The notes under the pieces were generated by a model, which saw nothing but the letters and a program-made list of their open reading frames with translations, made no database searches and had not been told where the DNA came from. This document shows positions 1 through 11,790 of a DNA stretch of 64,000 nucleotides, in pieces (position 1 is the stretch's first letter; each line of letters starts with the position of its first letter). This stretch comes from Glandiceps talaboti (Eukaryota; Hemichordata; Enteropneusta; Spengelidae): positions 23,200,135-23,264,134 of the forward strand of contig NC_135566.1 in NCBI RefSeq assembly GCF_964340395.1, in the 5' to 3' direction. A program made the translations under genes and the position numbers.

Positions 1-1064
1 ATATGCAATCATTTGGCTGTTGCTTTGGGTGTGGTCATGTTGTTAGACATATTTGCATACATTTTGAATGTTTGTTTACTTGTCTATGAATACCTGATGT
101 TATCTTTGCAATATACGTGATCATTTGGCTGTTGCTAGGCACATTTACATTCATTTATAAAATATTTATTCATTTGTCTACTAATTTCTGTTGTTATTTT
201 TGCAATATATGTGATCATTTGGCTGTTGCCATGGGCATGGTCTTGTTACTAGGCATATTTACATAAATTTTATGAATATTTTTTCACTTTTCTATAAACC
301 ATGTTATCTTTGTAAAATACACCACCATTTGGCTGTTGCTATGGGCATGGTCATGATTGCTAGGGATATATGCATACATTTTTTGAATGTGTACTCACTT
401 GCCTACCAGATGATGTTATTTGACTAAAATATACTGCCATTTGGTTGTTGCTAAGGGCATGGTCATGGTTGGTAGGGCTAATTGTGATAAAATATGCACA
501 ATAACACTTTTAGAAACATTTCACCAAATTTCAGTCTCATTGATCAAGTAGTTTTTGAGATAAATTTTTACCAATATTCACTTGTTTACACCTAATTTGC
601 ATATTACTGATTGAGATCATTATATGCTGAACATTTCTTCATCTATGCATCCCAGATGCATCCCCATTACATTTCAGCCCAATCTGCTGAGTATTTTTGG
701 AATTAAAGATTTTTGACCAAAAAGACATATTTTTAGTCCTAATTTGCATATCATTGATGGTATCATTATGTCATGAACAAATCTTAATTCACTTACCCCT
801 AAGAATGTTTCCACAAAATGTCCACTAGTTTTGGAGTTTAAGTTTTTTGACCAAAAATCACATTTTTTGACCCAAAATGTACATCTCTGATGCGATCATT
901 TTCATTTGAACAATTTTTCAACTACACACCCAAAGTAACATGACCACCAAATATTAAAGTAATCGGTCCAGTAGTTTTTACTTAAAGTTGTTTACATACA
1001 CACAGACAGACAGACACTTAGCGATGCCTATAGCACTACTGAACCTTCACCTCGGTTGTGCTAA
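1..1064 (+). mobile_element. Family A interspersed repeat, copy 1 (left end outside window)
   Basis: Non-coding repeat. It begins with ~110-bp tandem units carrying 'TTTGGCTGTTGCTATGGG', continues with AT-rich blocks (octamer ATTTGCAT, 'GACCAAAAA'), a short CAGACA run, and ends in the hairpin-like 'TAGCACTACTGAAC...GTTGTGCTAA'. The same order occurs at 1465-2983 and 53608-54990. The ends and layout suggest a non-autonomous Helentron-associated-like element; no ORF is seen. Confidence 0.6.
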
Positions 1065-1464
1065 AAATTATACAAACAGGCTTTAGAGGATGTGCGCTTT
1101 GTCATGGTTGATGTGTGTGATAAATATATGGAATCTGAAGTGTGCATTCCAAAGATATAGCTTAATTACTGAACATCATTAATCAATCAAATTACTCATT
1201 AATAGTAAAAGCTATATCAACCAACTTCATAGGACGGTGCACATTATTATGATTGATATATGTACCACATTATATGACATTTGAAGCTTGCATTCTTAAA
1301 ACATATCCCAATTACTGAAAATCATTAATTATGCAAATTATTCATTAAAACTACATCAACAAACTTCATGGGACATATGTGTTTTGTTATGTTTAATGTA
1401 TGTACTACATTACATTGAAATTGAAGTAGGCATTCTAAAGATAAGCCTAATTGCTAAAACATAA
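1065..1464 (+). mobile_element. Family B repeat fragment (about 146-bp tandem units)
   Basis: About three diverged units with 'AATTATGCAAATTATTCATT' and 'TATAGCCTAATTACCGAAAA'-like segments. It is continued at 2984-3203, so the family A copy at 1465-2983 sits inside this family B element. No coding content. Confidence 0.55.
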
Positions 1465-2983
1465 TGCCAATGGCGTTGTAGCACAAACTGTATTTGGCTG
1501 TTGTATTGGGCGTGGTCTTGTTGCTATGCATATTTTCATACATTTTCAAAATCTTTAGTCACTTGCCTACCCTTCCAAGCTTTCATCTTTGCAATGTAAA
1601 CCATCATTTGGATTTTGTTATGGGAGTGGTCTTTTTGCTAGGCATATGAACATACATATTTTATTCTTTATTCACCTTACCTTACCTGTCTCTGTTGTTA
1701 TCCTTGTAATATGCATTATCACTTCACTGTTGCTAATTGCCTGGTCATGGTTGCTAGGGCCAGTTGTGTCAAAAACTGCAGATAACACACCTCCAGAAAC
1801 CCCCATATAGTTTTCAACATGTAGGTTTTTGACCAAAATTTACATTTTTAGACCTTATTTGCATATTGCTGATGGGATAATCATTGTGACTACATCTTCA
1901 TGTACACATTTCTGTAGGCATCCCCGTTAAATTTCATCCCAATCTGCTCAGCATTTTTGGAATTATAACTTCTTGACCAAAAACACACACTTTTCACCCT
2001 AATTTGCCTATCACTAATGGAATCATATCTAGAATACATCTTAATATAAGGCCTAATAAAAACAATTGTGTGGTGTATACGCTCAATTTTAGAATAGGTG
2101 AGGTAGGTAGATTTTTTATTTTATTATAATTTTTTTTCATATATATGTGAGTGTCCAGATTAGGTAGGTATGTTTTCCGTTGTTTTCCATATGGTCTCTG
2201 TGTTACTGGTTTCTTCTTATCAGATGTACAACCATTACAGATTGGAAGAACAGTTTTATATTGTCTTTTTAAGTTGATTTCAGTTTCCACATCCACTATT
2301 TCTCTCATAATTTTTGCGATTTTATGATTTTTTTTCGAATACATAAAAAAAAGTTCAGGGTCGACAGTGAAAAACTAGGTGGAGTCAGGTAACCGGAACC
2401 AAACAATTATTTTTTTAAAGGCCTAAACAGTCCTTAGAATTTTCCCACTAAATTTCAGCCTCCATCTGCTCAGTAATTTTGGAATTATAGCCTTTTGACC
2501 AAAAAGACACATTTTTAGCCCTAATTTGCATATCACTAATAAGATCATCATATCATATCAAGAATATATCTTAATCCAAACACCCCTTAGAACATTCCCA
2601 CCAAAAAGACACAAATATGTTTAACCCTAATTTGCAAAGCACTGATGGAATCATTGTGTCATGAACAATTCTTAAACTAAACACACCCAAAGAATGTTTC
2701 CACCAAATTTCACGCCAATCTGCCCAGAAGTTTTGGGGTGCAAGTTTTTTGACCAAAAATCAAATTTTTTGACCCAAAAACACATCTCTGCTGCGATCAT
2801 TTTCATTTGAACAATTTCCAATCTACATGCCCAAAGTAATGCCCCCACCCAAAAAGAGGGAATCAATTTGTCTGGTGGTTTTTGACCTAAGTCATTTACA
2901 CACACACACACACACACACATCCACACACACAGACATTTCACCATGCCTATAGCACTAATGAACCTCAGTTCAGGTGTGCTAA
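1465..2983 (+). mobile_element. Family A interspersed repeat, copy 2 (complete)
   Basis: Left end 'GCGTTGTAGCACAAACTG', right end 'GTTCAGGTGTGCTAA', so TAGCACAACTG-like inverted repeats bound it. Inside are ~110-bp tandem units, AT-rich blocks shared with the other copies, and a (CA)n run near 2899-2933. It interrupts a family B element. Short ORFs across it show no recognisable protein. Confidence 0.6.
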
Positions 2984-3203
2984 AAACATTAATCATGCAA
3001 ATGACTAATTAATGTTCACTGGATGTTTACCAAAATCTAGCCAGTTCTTGTCATTACCATATGAAAGATGTGTAGCAAGTTTCATTAGCATTGATGCAGT
3101 AGTTTTTGAGATATCGTGTCCTCATACAGACAGACACATATAGACACATACACATATAGACAAACAGACAAAAGCAAAACATAACCTCCTCTTACGGGGA
3201 GGT
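2984..3203 (+). mobile_element. Family B repeat, right end with hairpin
   Basis: Continues the family B copy that starts at 1065. It has the AATTATGCAAAT-like unit, a CAGACA/ACATAT run (3127-3180) and the terminal hairpin 'ACCTCCTCTTACGGGGAGGT'. Its better copy ends at 59715. Confidence 0.55.
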
Positions 3204-3523
3204 AAACATGATATATCTTTAAAATATTATGGCTATTTACTTTTCTTATCACACAAAGATTTGGTTGATTGTCTTTATCTTGACCACAGCTGGTTGCCTA
3301 TCTTTTATCAAAATTCCACTTGTTAGTGAAACAGTATACACAGTTAGTATACATGTAGTTATTGGGAGTTGAAATTCCTAGTGTTGCCATGGAAACAGTA
3401 TGTACTTTACTATTTAGTGTAGTTATTGGGAACTGATATTCATGGTGTCACCATGGAAACAGTACATAGTATGTACTTCAGATATTTGGAGGTAATATTC
3501 AGCTTGTTGCCATGGAATTTGGG
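3204..3523 (+). repeat. Diverged ~75-bp tandem repeat with CCATGGAA, split by SINE array
   Basis: Three diverged units share 'GTTATTGGGA.TTGAAATTC' and 'TTGCCATGGAA'. A further matching piece lies after the SINE (about 4597-4650, 'GTTGGAGTTGAAATTCAGAG'), so the SINE array inserted into this old tandem repeat. No gene seen. Confidence 0.45.
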
Positions 3524-4350
3524 TTGTCAGTGGCCGAGTGGTTAAACCACTTGCCTCTTACCACTGCGGTCGGGGTTCGAACCCATTCATGGTTGTCGGT
3601 GGCCGAGTGGTTAAACCACTTGCTCTTACCACTGCGGTCGGGGTTTGAACCCATTCAGGGTTGTCAGTGGCCGAGTGGTTAAACCACTTGCCTCTTACCA
3701 CTGCGGTTGGGGTTCGAACCCATTCAGGGTGGTCAGTGGCCGAGTGGTTAAACCACTTGCCACTTACCACTGGGGTTGGGGTTCGAACCCATTCAGGGTT
3801 GTCAGTGGCCGAGTGGTTAAACCACTTGCCTCTTACTACTGCGGTCGGGGTTCGAACCCATTCAGGGTTGTCAGTGGCCGAGTGGTTAAACCACTTGCCT
3901 CTTACCACTGCGGTCGGGGTTCGAACCCATTCATGGTTGTCGGTGGCCGAGTGGTTAAACCACTTGCTTCTTACCACTGCGGTTGGGGTTCGAACCCATT
4001 CAGGGTTGTCAGTGGCAGAGTGGTTAAACCACTTGCCACTTACCACTGCTGTTGGGGTTTGAACCCATTCATGGTTGTCGGTGGCCGAGTGGTTAAACCA
4101 CTTGCCTCTTACCACTGCAGTCGGGGTTCGAACCCATTCATGGTTGTCGGTGGCCGAGTGGTTAAACCATTTGCCACTTACCACTGCGGTTGGGGTTCGA
4201 ACCCATTCAGGGTTGTCAGTGGCCGAGTGGTTAAACCACTTGCCTCTTACCACTGCAGTCGGGGTTCGAACCCATTCAGGGTTGTCAGTGGCTGAGTGGT
4301 TAAACCACTTGCCTCTTACCACTGGGGTTGGGGTTCGAACCCCATTCAGG
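3524..4350 (+). repeat. 12 tandem copies of a 69-bp tRNA-like SINE head
   Basis: Units start near 3524, 3593, 3661, 3730, 3799, 3868, 3937, 4006, 4075, 4144, 4213 and 4282. Nearly every unit holds a tRNA-type A box (TGGCCGAGTGG) and B box (GGTTCGAACCC) about 42 bases apart, the normal spacing of an RNA polymerase III internal promoter. The head resembles the 5' part of Leu/Ser-type tRNAs but lacks a convincing acceptor stem and anticodon arm, so these are not tRNA genes. Because 69 is a multiple of three and the unit lacks stops, long false ORFs of 23-residue repeats run on both strands. The A box of copy 8 (TGGCAGAGTGG) and copy 12 (TGGCTGAGTGG) is slightly changed. Confidence 0.85.
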
Positions 4351-4545
4351 GTTTGATTAAATTTACCACGCTGTAAGTAAGAAGAGTGTCGTTCAGTTTG
4401 ACTCTATCAAACAACGCAGGTTTTCCCGGGTACTCCGGTTTCCTCCTGCATTAACACTGAACCCATGAGGGATGGCCCTCACTGGACTTCTTGGGAGACA
4501 AATGTTTATATGCTTAAAGAACTATCCAGTATAAATAAAGATTAC

Positions 4546-4596
<51 letters not shown>
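4351..4596 (+). mobile_element. SINE body and (ATT)n tail
   Basis: Follows the tRNA-like head array directly. It contains a conserved SINE-type central segment 'GGTTTTCCCGGGTACTCCGG' near 4420-4440 and ends 'AATAAAGATTACTATTATT' followed by about 16 ATT repeats (4541-4595), as expected for a tail used by a LINE partner. The central segment looks like one of the widely shared SINE domains of marine invertebrates, but I cannot assign the superfamily without a library search. Confidence 0.7.
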
Positions 4597-4597
<1 letters not shown>

Positions 4598-4912
4598 CAG
4601 TGTGTACTTTGTAGTTGGAGTTGAAATTCAGAGTGTTACCAGTCAGTGATGGAAAATTTCATCAAATGCATATATCTTCTATGTATATTTGAAACAACTG
4701 TTATAGCAATAACTAAAACATTACTGAAGAATTTATACCTGCTCTAGCAGGCATGATATATTCACACACAAATTATTACTGTCTAATCTGTTTGTAGGAA
4801 CAGGTAAGTACATGTACATAAAATCAAGCACCGTCATTTCTAAGCCATTCTATACTGGGCTTCTATAAACATAACCATTATAATGCGCATGAAAATATGC
4901 AAGTTTTGCAAG

Positions 4913-4918
4913 TTTATT
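4913..4918 (-). terminator. Candidate poly(A) signal AATAAA of the TIR gene
   Basis: On the minus strand the gene's stop codon (5138-5140) is followed about 220 bases later by 'GAGTTTAATAAACTTG'. It is the first canonical AATAAA I see downstream, so a 3' UTR of roughly 240 bases is plausible. The signal lies just past a SINE fragment. Confidence 0.4.
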
Positions 4919-4945
4919 AAACTCTGTTACAAAGTGCATATGTAG

Positions 4946-5069
4946 GGTGGTTCAAATCTTGTCTAAGGACTTTAACCATTAAAAAATAACCAACGCTACT
5001 GAGGCTTGAACCTACAACATGCAGATTTCAAGCCATCCATTAACCATTTGACCATCATGACTGCACTGC
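4946..5069 (-). mobile_element. Truncated tRNA-derived SINE in the TIR gene 3' UTR
   Basis: Diverged copy of the head of the SINE at 51373-51722: shared 'GGTTCAAATCTTG', 'AAGGACTTTA', 'GAACCTACA/GAACCTGCA' and 'ACCATCATGACT'. Read on the minus strand it begins 'GTCATGATGGTCAAATGG' and has a weak B box 'GGTTCAAGCC'. It lies in gene orientation inside the presumed 3' UTR. Confidence 0.6.
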
Positions 5070-5137
5070 ACTGCTTTACATTCTTTCAATAGAATTACAA
5101 AACTTTGAGAACAAACATTACTAGAACAACTGGTCCA

Positions 5138-5291
5138 TTATTGCTTACTATCATAATCTTCCACTTCTATGAACTCATTTTCATCTTGGTTGATAAGTTT
5201 ATACAGAACTGACATCAACCAATCCTTGTCAGCAGTAGAGTAGATTTTATTCAATTGAGGACCATACTTTTCATTAAACTTGTCTTTGAAT
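5138..5291 (-). CDS. TIR-domain gene, last exon (exon E)
   Basis: Fifty codons plus stop (TAA, 5138-5140) after the third base of a split Leu codon. The acceptor AG is at 5292-5293 ('TATTCATAG'). The phase fits exon D exactly (two bases left over there, one here). The peptide is acidic and probably helical, with 'FKDKFNEKYGP', 'DKDWLMSVLYKLI' and an acidic end 'EVEDYDSKQ'. It completes a small domain begun in exon D with the pattern FW..YF....VEW..F. I do not recognise that domain; it may be a protein-interaction module. The 37-bp minisatellite starts only 18 bases upstream of the acceptor, so the branch point probably lies within the repeat. A poly(A) signal candidate follows at 4913-4918. 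Confidence 0.7.
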
Positions 5292-5310
5292 CTATGAATA
5301 CAAGAATATA

Positions 5311-8300
5311 ACAAAACATAGTTGATGTTAGATGGTTACAATTATCTATAAAAACATAGTTGATATTAGATGGTTACAATTATCTATAAAACATAGTTGA
5401 CATTAGATGGTTACAATTATCTATAAAACATAGTTGATATTAGATGGTTACAATTATCTAAAAAACATAGTTGATATTAGATGGTTACAATTATCTATAA
5501 AAATGTTGATATTAGATGGTTACAATTATCTATAAAACATAGTTGATATTAGATGGTTACAATAATCTATAAAAATGTTGATATTAGATGTTTACAATTA
5601 TCTATAAAACATAGTTGATATTAGATGGTTACAATAATCTATAAAACATAGTTGATATTAAATGGTTACAATAAACTATAAAAACATAGTTGATATTAGA
5701 TGGTTACAATTATCTATAAAACATAGTTGATATTAGATGGTTACAATTATCTATAAAAATGTTGATATTAGATGGTTACAATTATCTATAAAACATAGTT
5801 GATATTAGATGGTTACAATAATCTATAAAACATAGTTGATATTAAATGGTTACAATAAACTATAAAAACATAGTTGATATTAGATGGTTACAATTATCTA
5901 TAAAACATAGTTGATATTAGATGGTTACAATTATCTATAAAAATGTTGATATTAGATGGTTACAATTATCTATAAAACATAGTTGATATTAGATGGTTAC
6001 AATTATCTATAAAACATAGTTGATGTTAGATCGTTACAATTATCTATAAAACATAGTTGATATTAGATGGTTACAATTATCTTTAAACACACTTAATATT
6101 AGATAGTTACAATTATCTATAAAACATAGTTGATATTAGATGGTTACAATTATCTTTAAACACACTTAATATTAGATAGTTACAATTATCTATAAAACAT
6201 AGTTGATGTTAGATGGTTACAATTATCTATAAAAACATAGTTGATATTAGATAGTTACAATTATCTATAAAACATAGTTGATGTTAGATGGTTACAATTA
6301 TCTATAAAACATAGTTGATATTAGATGGTTACAATTATCTATAAAACATAGTTGATATTAGATGGTTACAATTATCTAAAAAAAATAGTTGATATTAGAT
6401 AGTTACAATTATCTATAAAACATAGTTGATATTAGATGGTTACAATTATCTATAAAACATAGTTGATATTAGATGGTTACAATTATCTATAAAACATAGT
6501 TGATATTAGATGGTTACAATTATCTATAAAAATGTTGATATTAGATGGTTACAATAATCTATAAAACATAGTTGATATTAGATGGTTACAATTATTATAA
6601 AAATGTTGATATTAGATGGTTACAATTATCTATAAAACATAGTTGATATTAGATGGTTACAATAATCTATAAAACGTAGTTGATATTAAATGGTTACAAT
6701 AAACTATAAAAACATAGTTGATATTAGATGGTTACAATTATCTATAAAACATAGTTGATATTAGATGGTTACAATTATCTATAAAACATAGTTGATGTTA
6801 GATGGTTACAATTATCTATAAAACATAGTTGATATTAGATGGTTACAATTATCTTTAAACACACTTAATATTAGATAGTTACAATTATCTATAAAACATA
6901 GTTGATGTTAGATGGTTACAATTATCTATAAAAACATAGTTGATATTAGATGGTTACAATTATCTATAAAACATAGTTGATGTTAGATGGTTACAATTAT
7001 CTATAAAACATAGTTGATATTAGATGGTTACAATTATCTATAAAACATAGTTGATATTAGATGGTTACAATTATCTAAAAAAAATAGTTGATATTAGATA
7101 GTTACAATTATCTATAAAACATAGTTGATATTAGATGGTTACAATTATCTATAAAACATAGTTGATATTAGATGGTTACAATAATCTATAAAAACATAGT
7201 TGACATTAGATGGTTACAATTATCTATAAAACATAGTTGATGTTAGATGGTTACAATTATCTATAAAACATAGTTGATATTAGATGGTTACAATTATCTT
7301 TAAACACACTTAATATTAGATAGTTACAATTATCTGTAAAACATAGTTGATGTTAGATGGTTACAATTATCTATAAAACATAGTTGATGTTAGATGGTTA
7401 CAATTATCTATAAAACATAGTTGATATTAGATGGTTACAATTATCTATAAAAATGTTGATATTAGATGGTTACAATTATCTATAAAACATAGTTGATATT
7501 AGATGGTTACAATTATCTATAAAACATAGTTGATGTTAGATGGTTACAATTATCTATAAAACATAGTTGATATTAGATGGTTACAATTATCTTTAAACAC
7601 ACTTAATATTAGATAGTTACAATTATCTGTAAAACATAGTTGATGTTAGATGGTTACAATTATCTATAAAACATAGTTGATATTAGATGGTTACAATTAT
7701 CTAAAAAAAATAGTTGATATTAGATAGTTACAATTATCTTTAAACACACTTAATATTAGATAGTTACAATTATCTGTAAAACATAGTTGATGTTAGATGG
7801 TTACAATTATCTGTAAAACATAGTTGATATTAGATGGTTACAATAATCTATAAAACATAGTTGACATTAGATGGTTACAATTATCTGTAAAACATAGTTG
7901 ATATTAGATGGTTACAATTATCTATAAAACATAGTTGATATTAGATGGTTACAATTATCTATAAAACATAGTTGATATTAGATGGTTACAATTATCTAAA
8001 AAAAATAGTTGATATTAGATAGTTACAATTATCTATAAAACATAGTTGATATTAGATGGTTACAATTATCTATAAAACAGTTGATATTAGATGGTTACAA
8101 TAATCTATAAAAACATAGTTGATATTAGATGGTTAAAATTATCTATAAAACATAGTTGACATTAGATGGTTACAATTATCTATAAAACATAGTTGATGTT
8201 AGATGGTTACAATTATCTATAAAACATAGTTGATATTAGATGGTTACAATTATCTATAAAACATAGTTGATATTAGATGGTTACAATTATCTATAAAACA

Positions 8301-8403
8301 TAGTTGATATTAGATGGTTACAATTATCTATAAAAACATAGTTGATGTTAGATGGTTACAATTATCTATAAAACATAGTTGATGTTAGATGGTTACAATT
8401 ATT
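5311..8403 (+). repeat. 37-bp AT-rich minisatellite, block 1 (about 84 units)
   Basis: Unit core 'CATAGTTGATATTAGATGG' plus 'TTACAATTATCTATAAAA'. Variants include a 33-bp unit lacking CATAG, one with 'TTTAAACACACTTAATATT' and one with 'TTAAATGGTTACAATAAAC'. Strings of variants recur in the same order (for example TTAAATGG variants near 5657, 5841 and 6686), so larger blocks were duplicated. It fills the 3' part of the intron before exon E. Confidence 0.95.
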
Positions 8404-8786
8404 GTACTTTTATATCATAGTCACCATTTTATAACAAAAATCTACTGTTATGAAAAATTGCACAAAATCTCAGAAAAAAAAATGACTGGGAAATGCACAC
8501 AAGAAAAAGAAAAAAAAAAGAGGATTTTGAGGTTGGCTATAAATAATTCCAGTGTCTTACAGCTTTAACCCTGGAAAATTTTAATGATGAATGAAATAAA
8601 CTAGGGATCTTAAATAATTTTGAGGCAATTTGAATTTCAATTTTCTAACAAATTTACCAAGTCAACAACATTCAACTTGTACTAGTTGTAGTAGATATAT
8701 ATATAGGGAAGAAATGTATTAATCGCCATCTTAGTTTCCGTACGGCGACAATCCCAAGTACCCGAAAGAGAGTCATTCTCAGCCAA
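8404..8786. other. Non-repeat start of a 3.4-kb block inside the 37-bp array
   Basis: Unique AT-rich sequence with no gene seen. The block 8404-11790 as a whole interrupts the 37-bp array, which resumes at 11791 in the same orientation. A segment near 8750 ('CGACAATCCCAAGTACCCG') recurs inverted near 10984-11016, so a larger inverted-repeat element may be present. Confidence 0.5.
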
Positions 8787-10541
8787 CAGGGTTCGACACT
8801 GGAGTAAAAAAGTCACTATCCCACAGGACTAGTAAAATTGATAACGTCGTAGTCCTGCAAAAAATTTGGTGGTCCTATCTTTAAGTGCTTTCGCTTGTTC
8901 ACTTAGGCTCTTCATCTCTCTTAGTTTTTGCTCTACTTCTAATTCACTTTTCCAAACCCATATTTATTTCAAACCCTGTGTTGTAATTGAACTGTCTATT
9001 TCTTTGTAGTTGTTTGTGCATCATCAACTCCTTACTGTAATTTTATTCTCATTTTTATGTTTTGGAGCTTCTTCTCTTTTTTTGTTGCTTTCTGTGAGTA
9101 GTTTGTCTTAATTGGGGGGGGGGGGGAGTGATAAGATGTTATGTGGTCTTATTTCTAGCTTAAATACTACATAACATTTCTGGTACACATTGATCTAACT
9201 ATTGCATTTTTAAAAGACAAAAAATTACCTTCCCATAGAGCAAGTCTTTATAGTGTTGTCCTTAGTGCATATTAGAATGTATTTACAACATAAAAATAAA
9301 TAAATTTGAAGGTGACGAGCAGTTACAGCAAAATTTTGTTACTAATTACATGTACAAGTCACTTCGTCTATTTTCGTGTCTATGTACTTCCGGGTTGACA
9401 TAAACGTTAAACGTGATACAGTCGGCCCTATTATTACTAAGAAATGACAAAACCGTTCGCAAAATAAAGTTCAGGATTTTAATTTTTCAAACTGAATATC
9501 AATATCCACTACACATTCAATAACTGGTTTCGCGTATTTAGAAATGTGCCCCAAAACATGAACACGGAACACGGAACACGGAATCGTGTCAGTGTTACTA
9601 ACTAAGTTAGCAGTTTCATTGTAGGCTGTAAGTTGTACCGGTTAAAAAACCGATCATCACATCATGTAGGAAGTACAAAAACATAGAACACGTTGTTTTC
9701 TTGCTGAATAAACTCACTGAAATAACAACACGGTCAAATTGCGTCTTCGATTTTGACAGCCACCATTGTTATGATTGAGCTTCACTTAGTTCCGTTGAAC
9801 GTGGCCGGGCCCGGGCGAACGCTGACTTCCAATTTGTACAGCGTTTTTACAAAGGGAGCTCGTCAATAACCTACCGAATAATTAACTCAGAAACGTAGTT
9901 TAAATACTAACTGATCTAAAAATTACTGTTTAAAAAGACTATGCATCCGTACATAAATACGAAATCATGCGACAAAGATTTCAACTTTACTAATTTACTT
10001 GTTACAGTGTAGAGGCCAGCCTTACCCTTATTATACACATATCATCGTACAACTAATTTTATTGGCTATAATATTAGCTACATTTGAAAGGTCTCACTTG
10101 ATTGGCTCACCCTTCGCTATTCTCGTTTTCAAGAGACACCCCACCAGAATAAAGTGCCACGTAGTACAGCAATGGCGCGAGATCGCCTGTTGGGCGACTT
10201 TCCCACCGGGTGTGCTTTTCGAAAACTACACAACACATGCTTTTATGACACGGAATCATAGAAAATCTACCCCGTTTCCAAACTAATCGTAATTTTATCG
10301 CAAATAGACAACTGGAGTTGGTCAAAATAGCAAATTAAAAATCAAATGAATTTTACTATGACCGTGAATTCATCATATAGCCGGTGGTTTGAATTCTGAG
10401 CTCCCTAATATACCTATCGAAAAGTCACTATCCCGTCGGACTACCTGCAATGGGCATTTTACATGTAGTAACCTTTACTGGTCCTTATAGAAAGTTACTA
10501 GACTCGCGAGATAGCGGACCAGCGTGTATGTCGAACCCTTG
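8787..10541. mobile_element. hAT-like non-autonomous DNA element (H1)
   Basis: Begins 'CAGGGTTCGACACTGG' and ends 'CATGTCGAACCC'-like ('GTATGTCGAACCCTTG'), giving inverted ends CA(A)GGGTTCGACA. A second internal pair, 'AAAAGTCACTATCCC', occurs near both ends in the same orientation. No transposase reading frame is seen, and I found no clear 8-bp target duplication. Ends of this kind (CAGGG...) are common in hAT elements; the assignment is tentative. Confidence 0.45.
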
Positions 10542-11350
10542 CCATACGTTACAGCATAGACCCTCCTGGTTACAGTGGTAACACTCGTTCATGTTCGATT
10601 ACCTTTCATAAAGAAAACACAACGAAATGGTTGAAGTGATCTTTTTCTGAATTTCTTTTCATCACAACAACAAAATCTGCATGATCAAAAGTGTTGTAAA
10701 CTAAACCAGAAAGAATTATCGGGCTGGCTAAACTTCCCGATGAACTGGAGTAAGGTCCAAGCCTCGATAGTACGTGAGGAAATCGTCTCAAACTAGCGAT
10801 ACAACTTTCAAAATATAACTTGACATGTCTTCATTTGTTAGAGTTATACAATTCAAGACGGGTTTTCACTCGAAAACAACAATTCTGTGAATAATGACAC
10901 TGAACGCAGCGATTTCTCAGACGATGTTACCACTGCACTGTAACGTATGGCTGACAACGACTTGCTTCTGGGTTAGTCCCTCGTGCATCCGGGTACTTGT
11001 GATTGTCGTGCATTCATGGCATTACCACGTCGGCAATTTTGACGCTGTAATTTTGCCACCAATATTGATCGTACAAAAACAAAACTCCATAAATGAACCA
11101 CAAAGTACATTCCCTTTCAAAATGTGGTAATTTTAGAAAGAGTATAATCGTTTTTATTGACGACTGACTCTGTCAAAAATCGTTCCATACACTTCAGTTC
11201 AGGCATGCAATTCAGACTTTTTTGGAACAAATATTTGTCATTTGGGCGCACAATGCGTAGAATTAAGACTATAGCACATATTACATTGCTTGTTTGACGT
11301 CAATAGTGTCTTTTGAAAAGTTGCACTTTACCTAAAGTCTCGCGGACTGA
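10542..11350. other. Unassigned sequence
   Basis: No gene recognised. Short ORFs here have no family resemblance and no supporting context. It contains the inverted match to 8750 mentioned above. Confidence 0.4.
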
Positions 11351-11790
11351 TTTCCAATATGGCGTCGGTCATAATGCTCATTAACATATTCATTTTTTTT
11401 TCAAATTTCAAAAAAAAATCATAATAAATAGAAGAGAAGACGTGCTGACTTGAAATTAACAAATCTAAGTAAGCTACCCTCTGTGCATCAACACACCAGA
11501 TATCAAAGCAATCTGACTTGAAGTATATGAGGAGTTGATGAAAATGTCATTTTTGGAAAAAAAATCATAAAAAATTGAAAATGGCACAGATCAACTTGGC
11601 ATGAACAAATCTGAATAGCCTCCCCCCAGGGAACATGCACACCAAATATCGAAGTATTCTGGCTGTTACTTTCAGAGAAGATAGTGAAAATATAAAAGTT
11701 TGACGGACACCTATGATTCACCTATACACTCTATACTCTATACAACCTATACCTAAAGCTACGCTTTCAGCTTTCGCTGACAGCGGAGCT
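11351..11790 (+). mobile_element. Family D repeat, right end with hairpin
   Basis: About two diverged ~147-bp units (compare 'AACAAATCT.A.TA.CCT' near 11458 and 11603), then a 'CTATACTCTATACAACCTAT' microsatellite and the terminal hairpin 11757-11790 ('AGCTACGCTTTCAGC' pairing with 'GCTGACAGCGGAGCT'). The plan matches families A to C. It ends exactly where the 37-bp array resumes. Confidence 0.5.

Noticed and set aside
3558-4322. 254-residue and 216-residue ORFs on opposite strands
   Set aside because: Both are the 69-bp tRNA-like unit translated; the unit length is a multiple of three and lacks stops on both strands.
3524-4350. Cluster of true tRNA-Leu or tRNA-Ser genes
   Set aside because: A and B boxes are good, but units lack paired acceptor stems, a clear anticodon loop and a long variable arm, and they lead into a SINE body.
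9780-9850. CpG-rich promoter of another gene (CCGGGCCCGGGCG)
   Set aside because: Short GC patch inside the hAT-like H1 element with no exon following on either strand.
10606-11130. ORFs of 61 and 78 residues as host genes
   Set aside because: No family resemblance, no splice support, and they lie in a transposable-element block.
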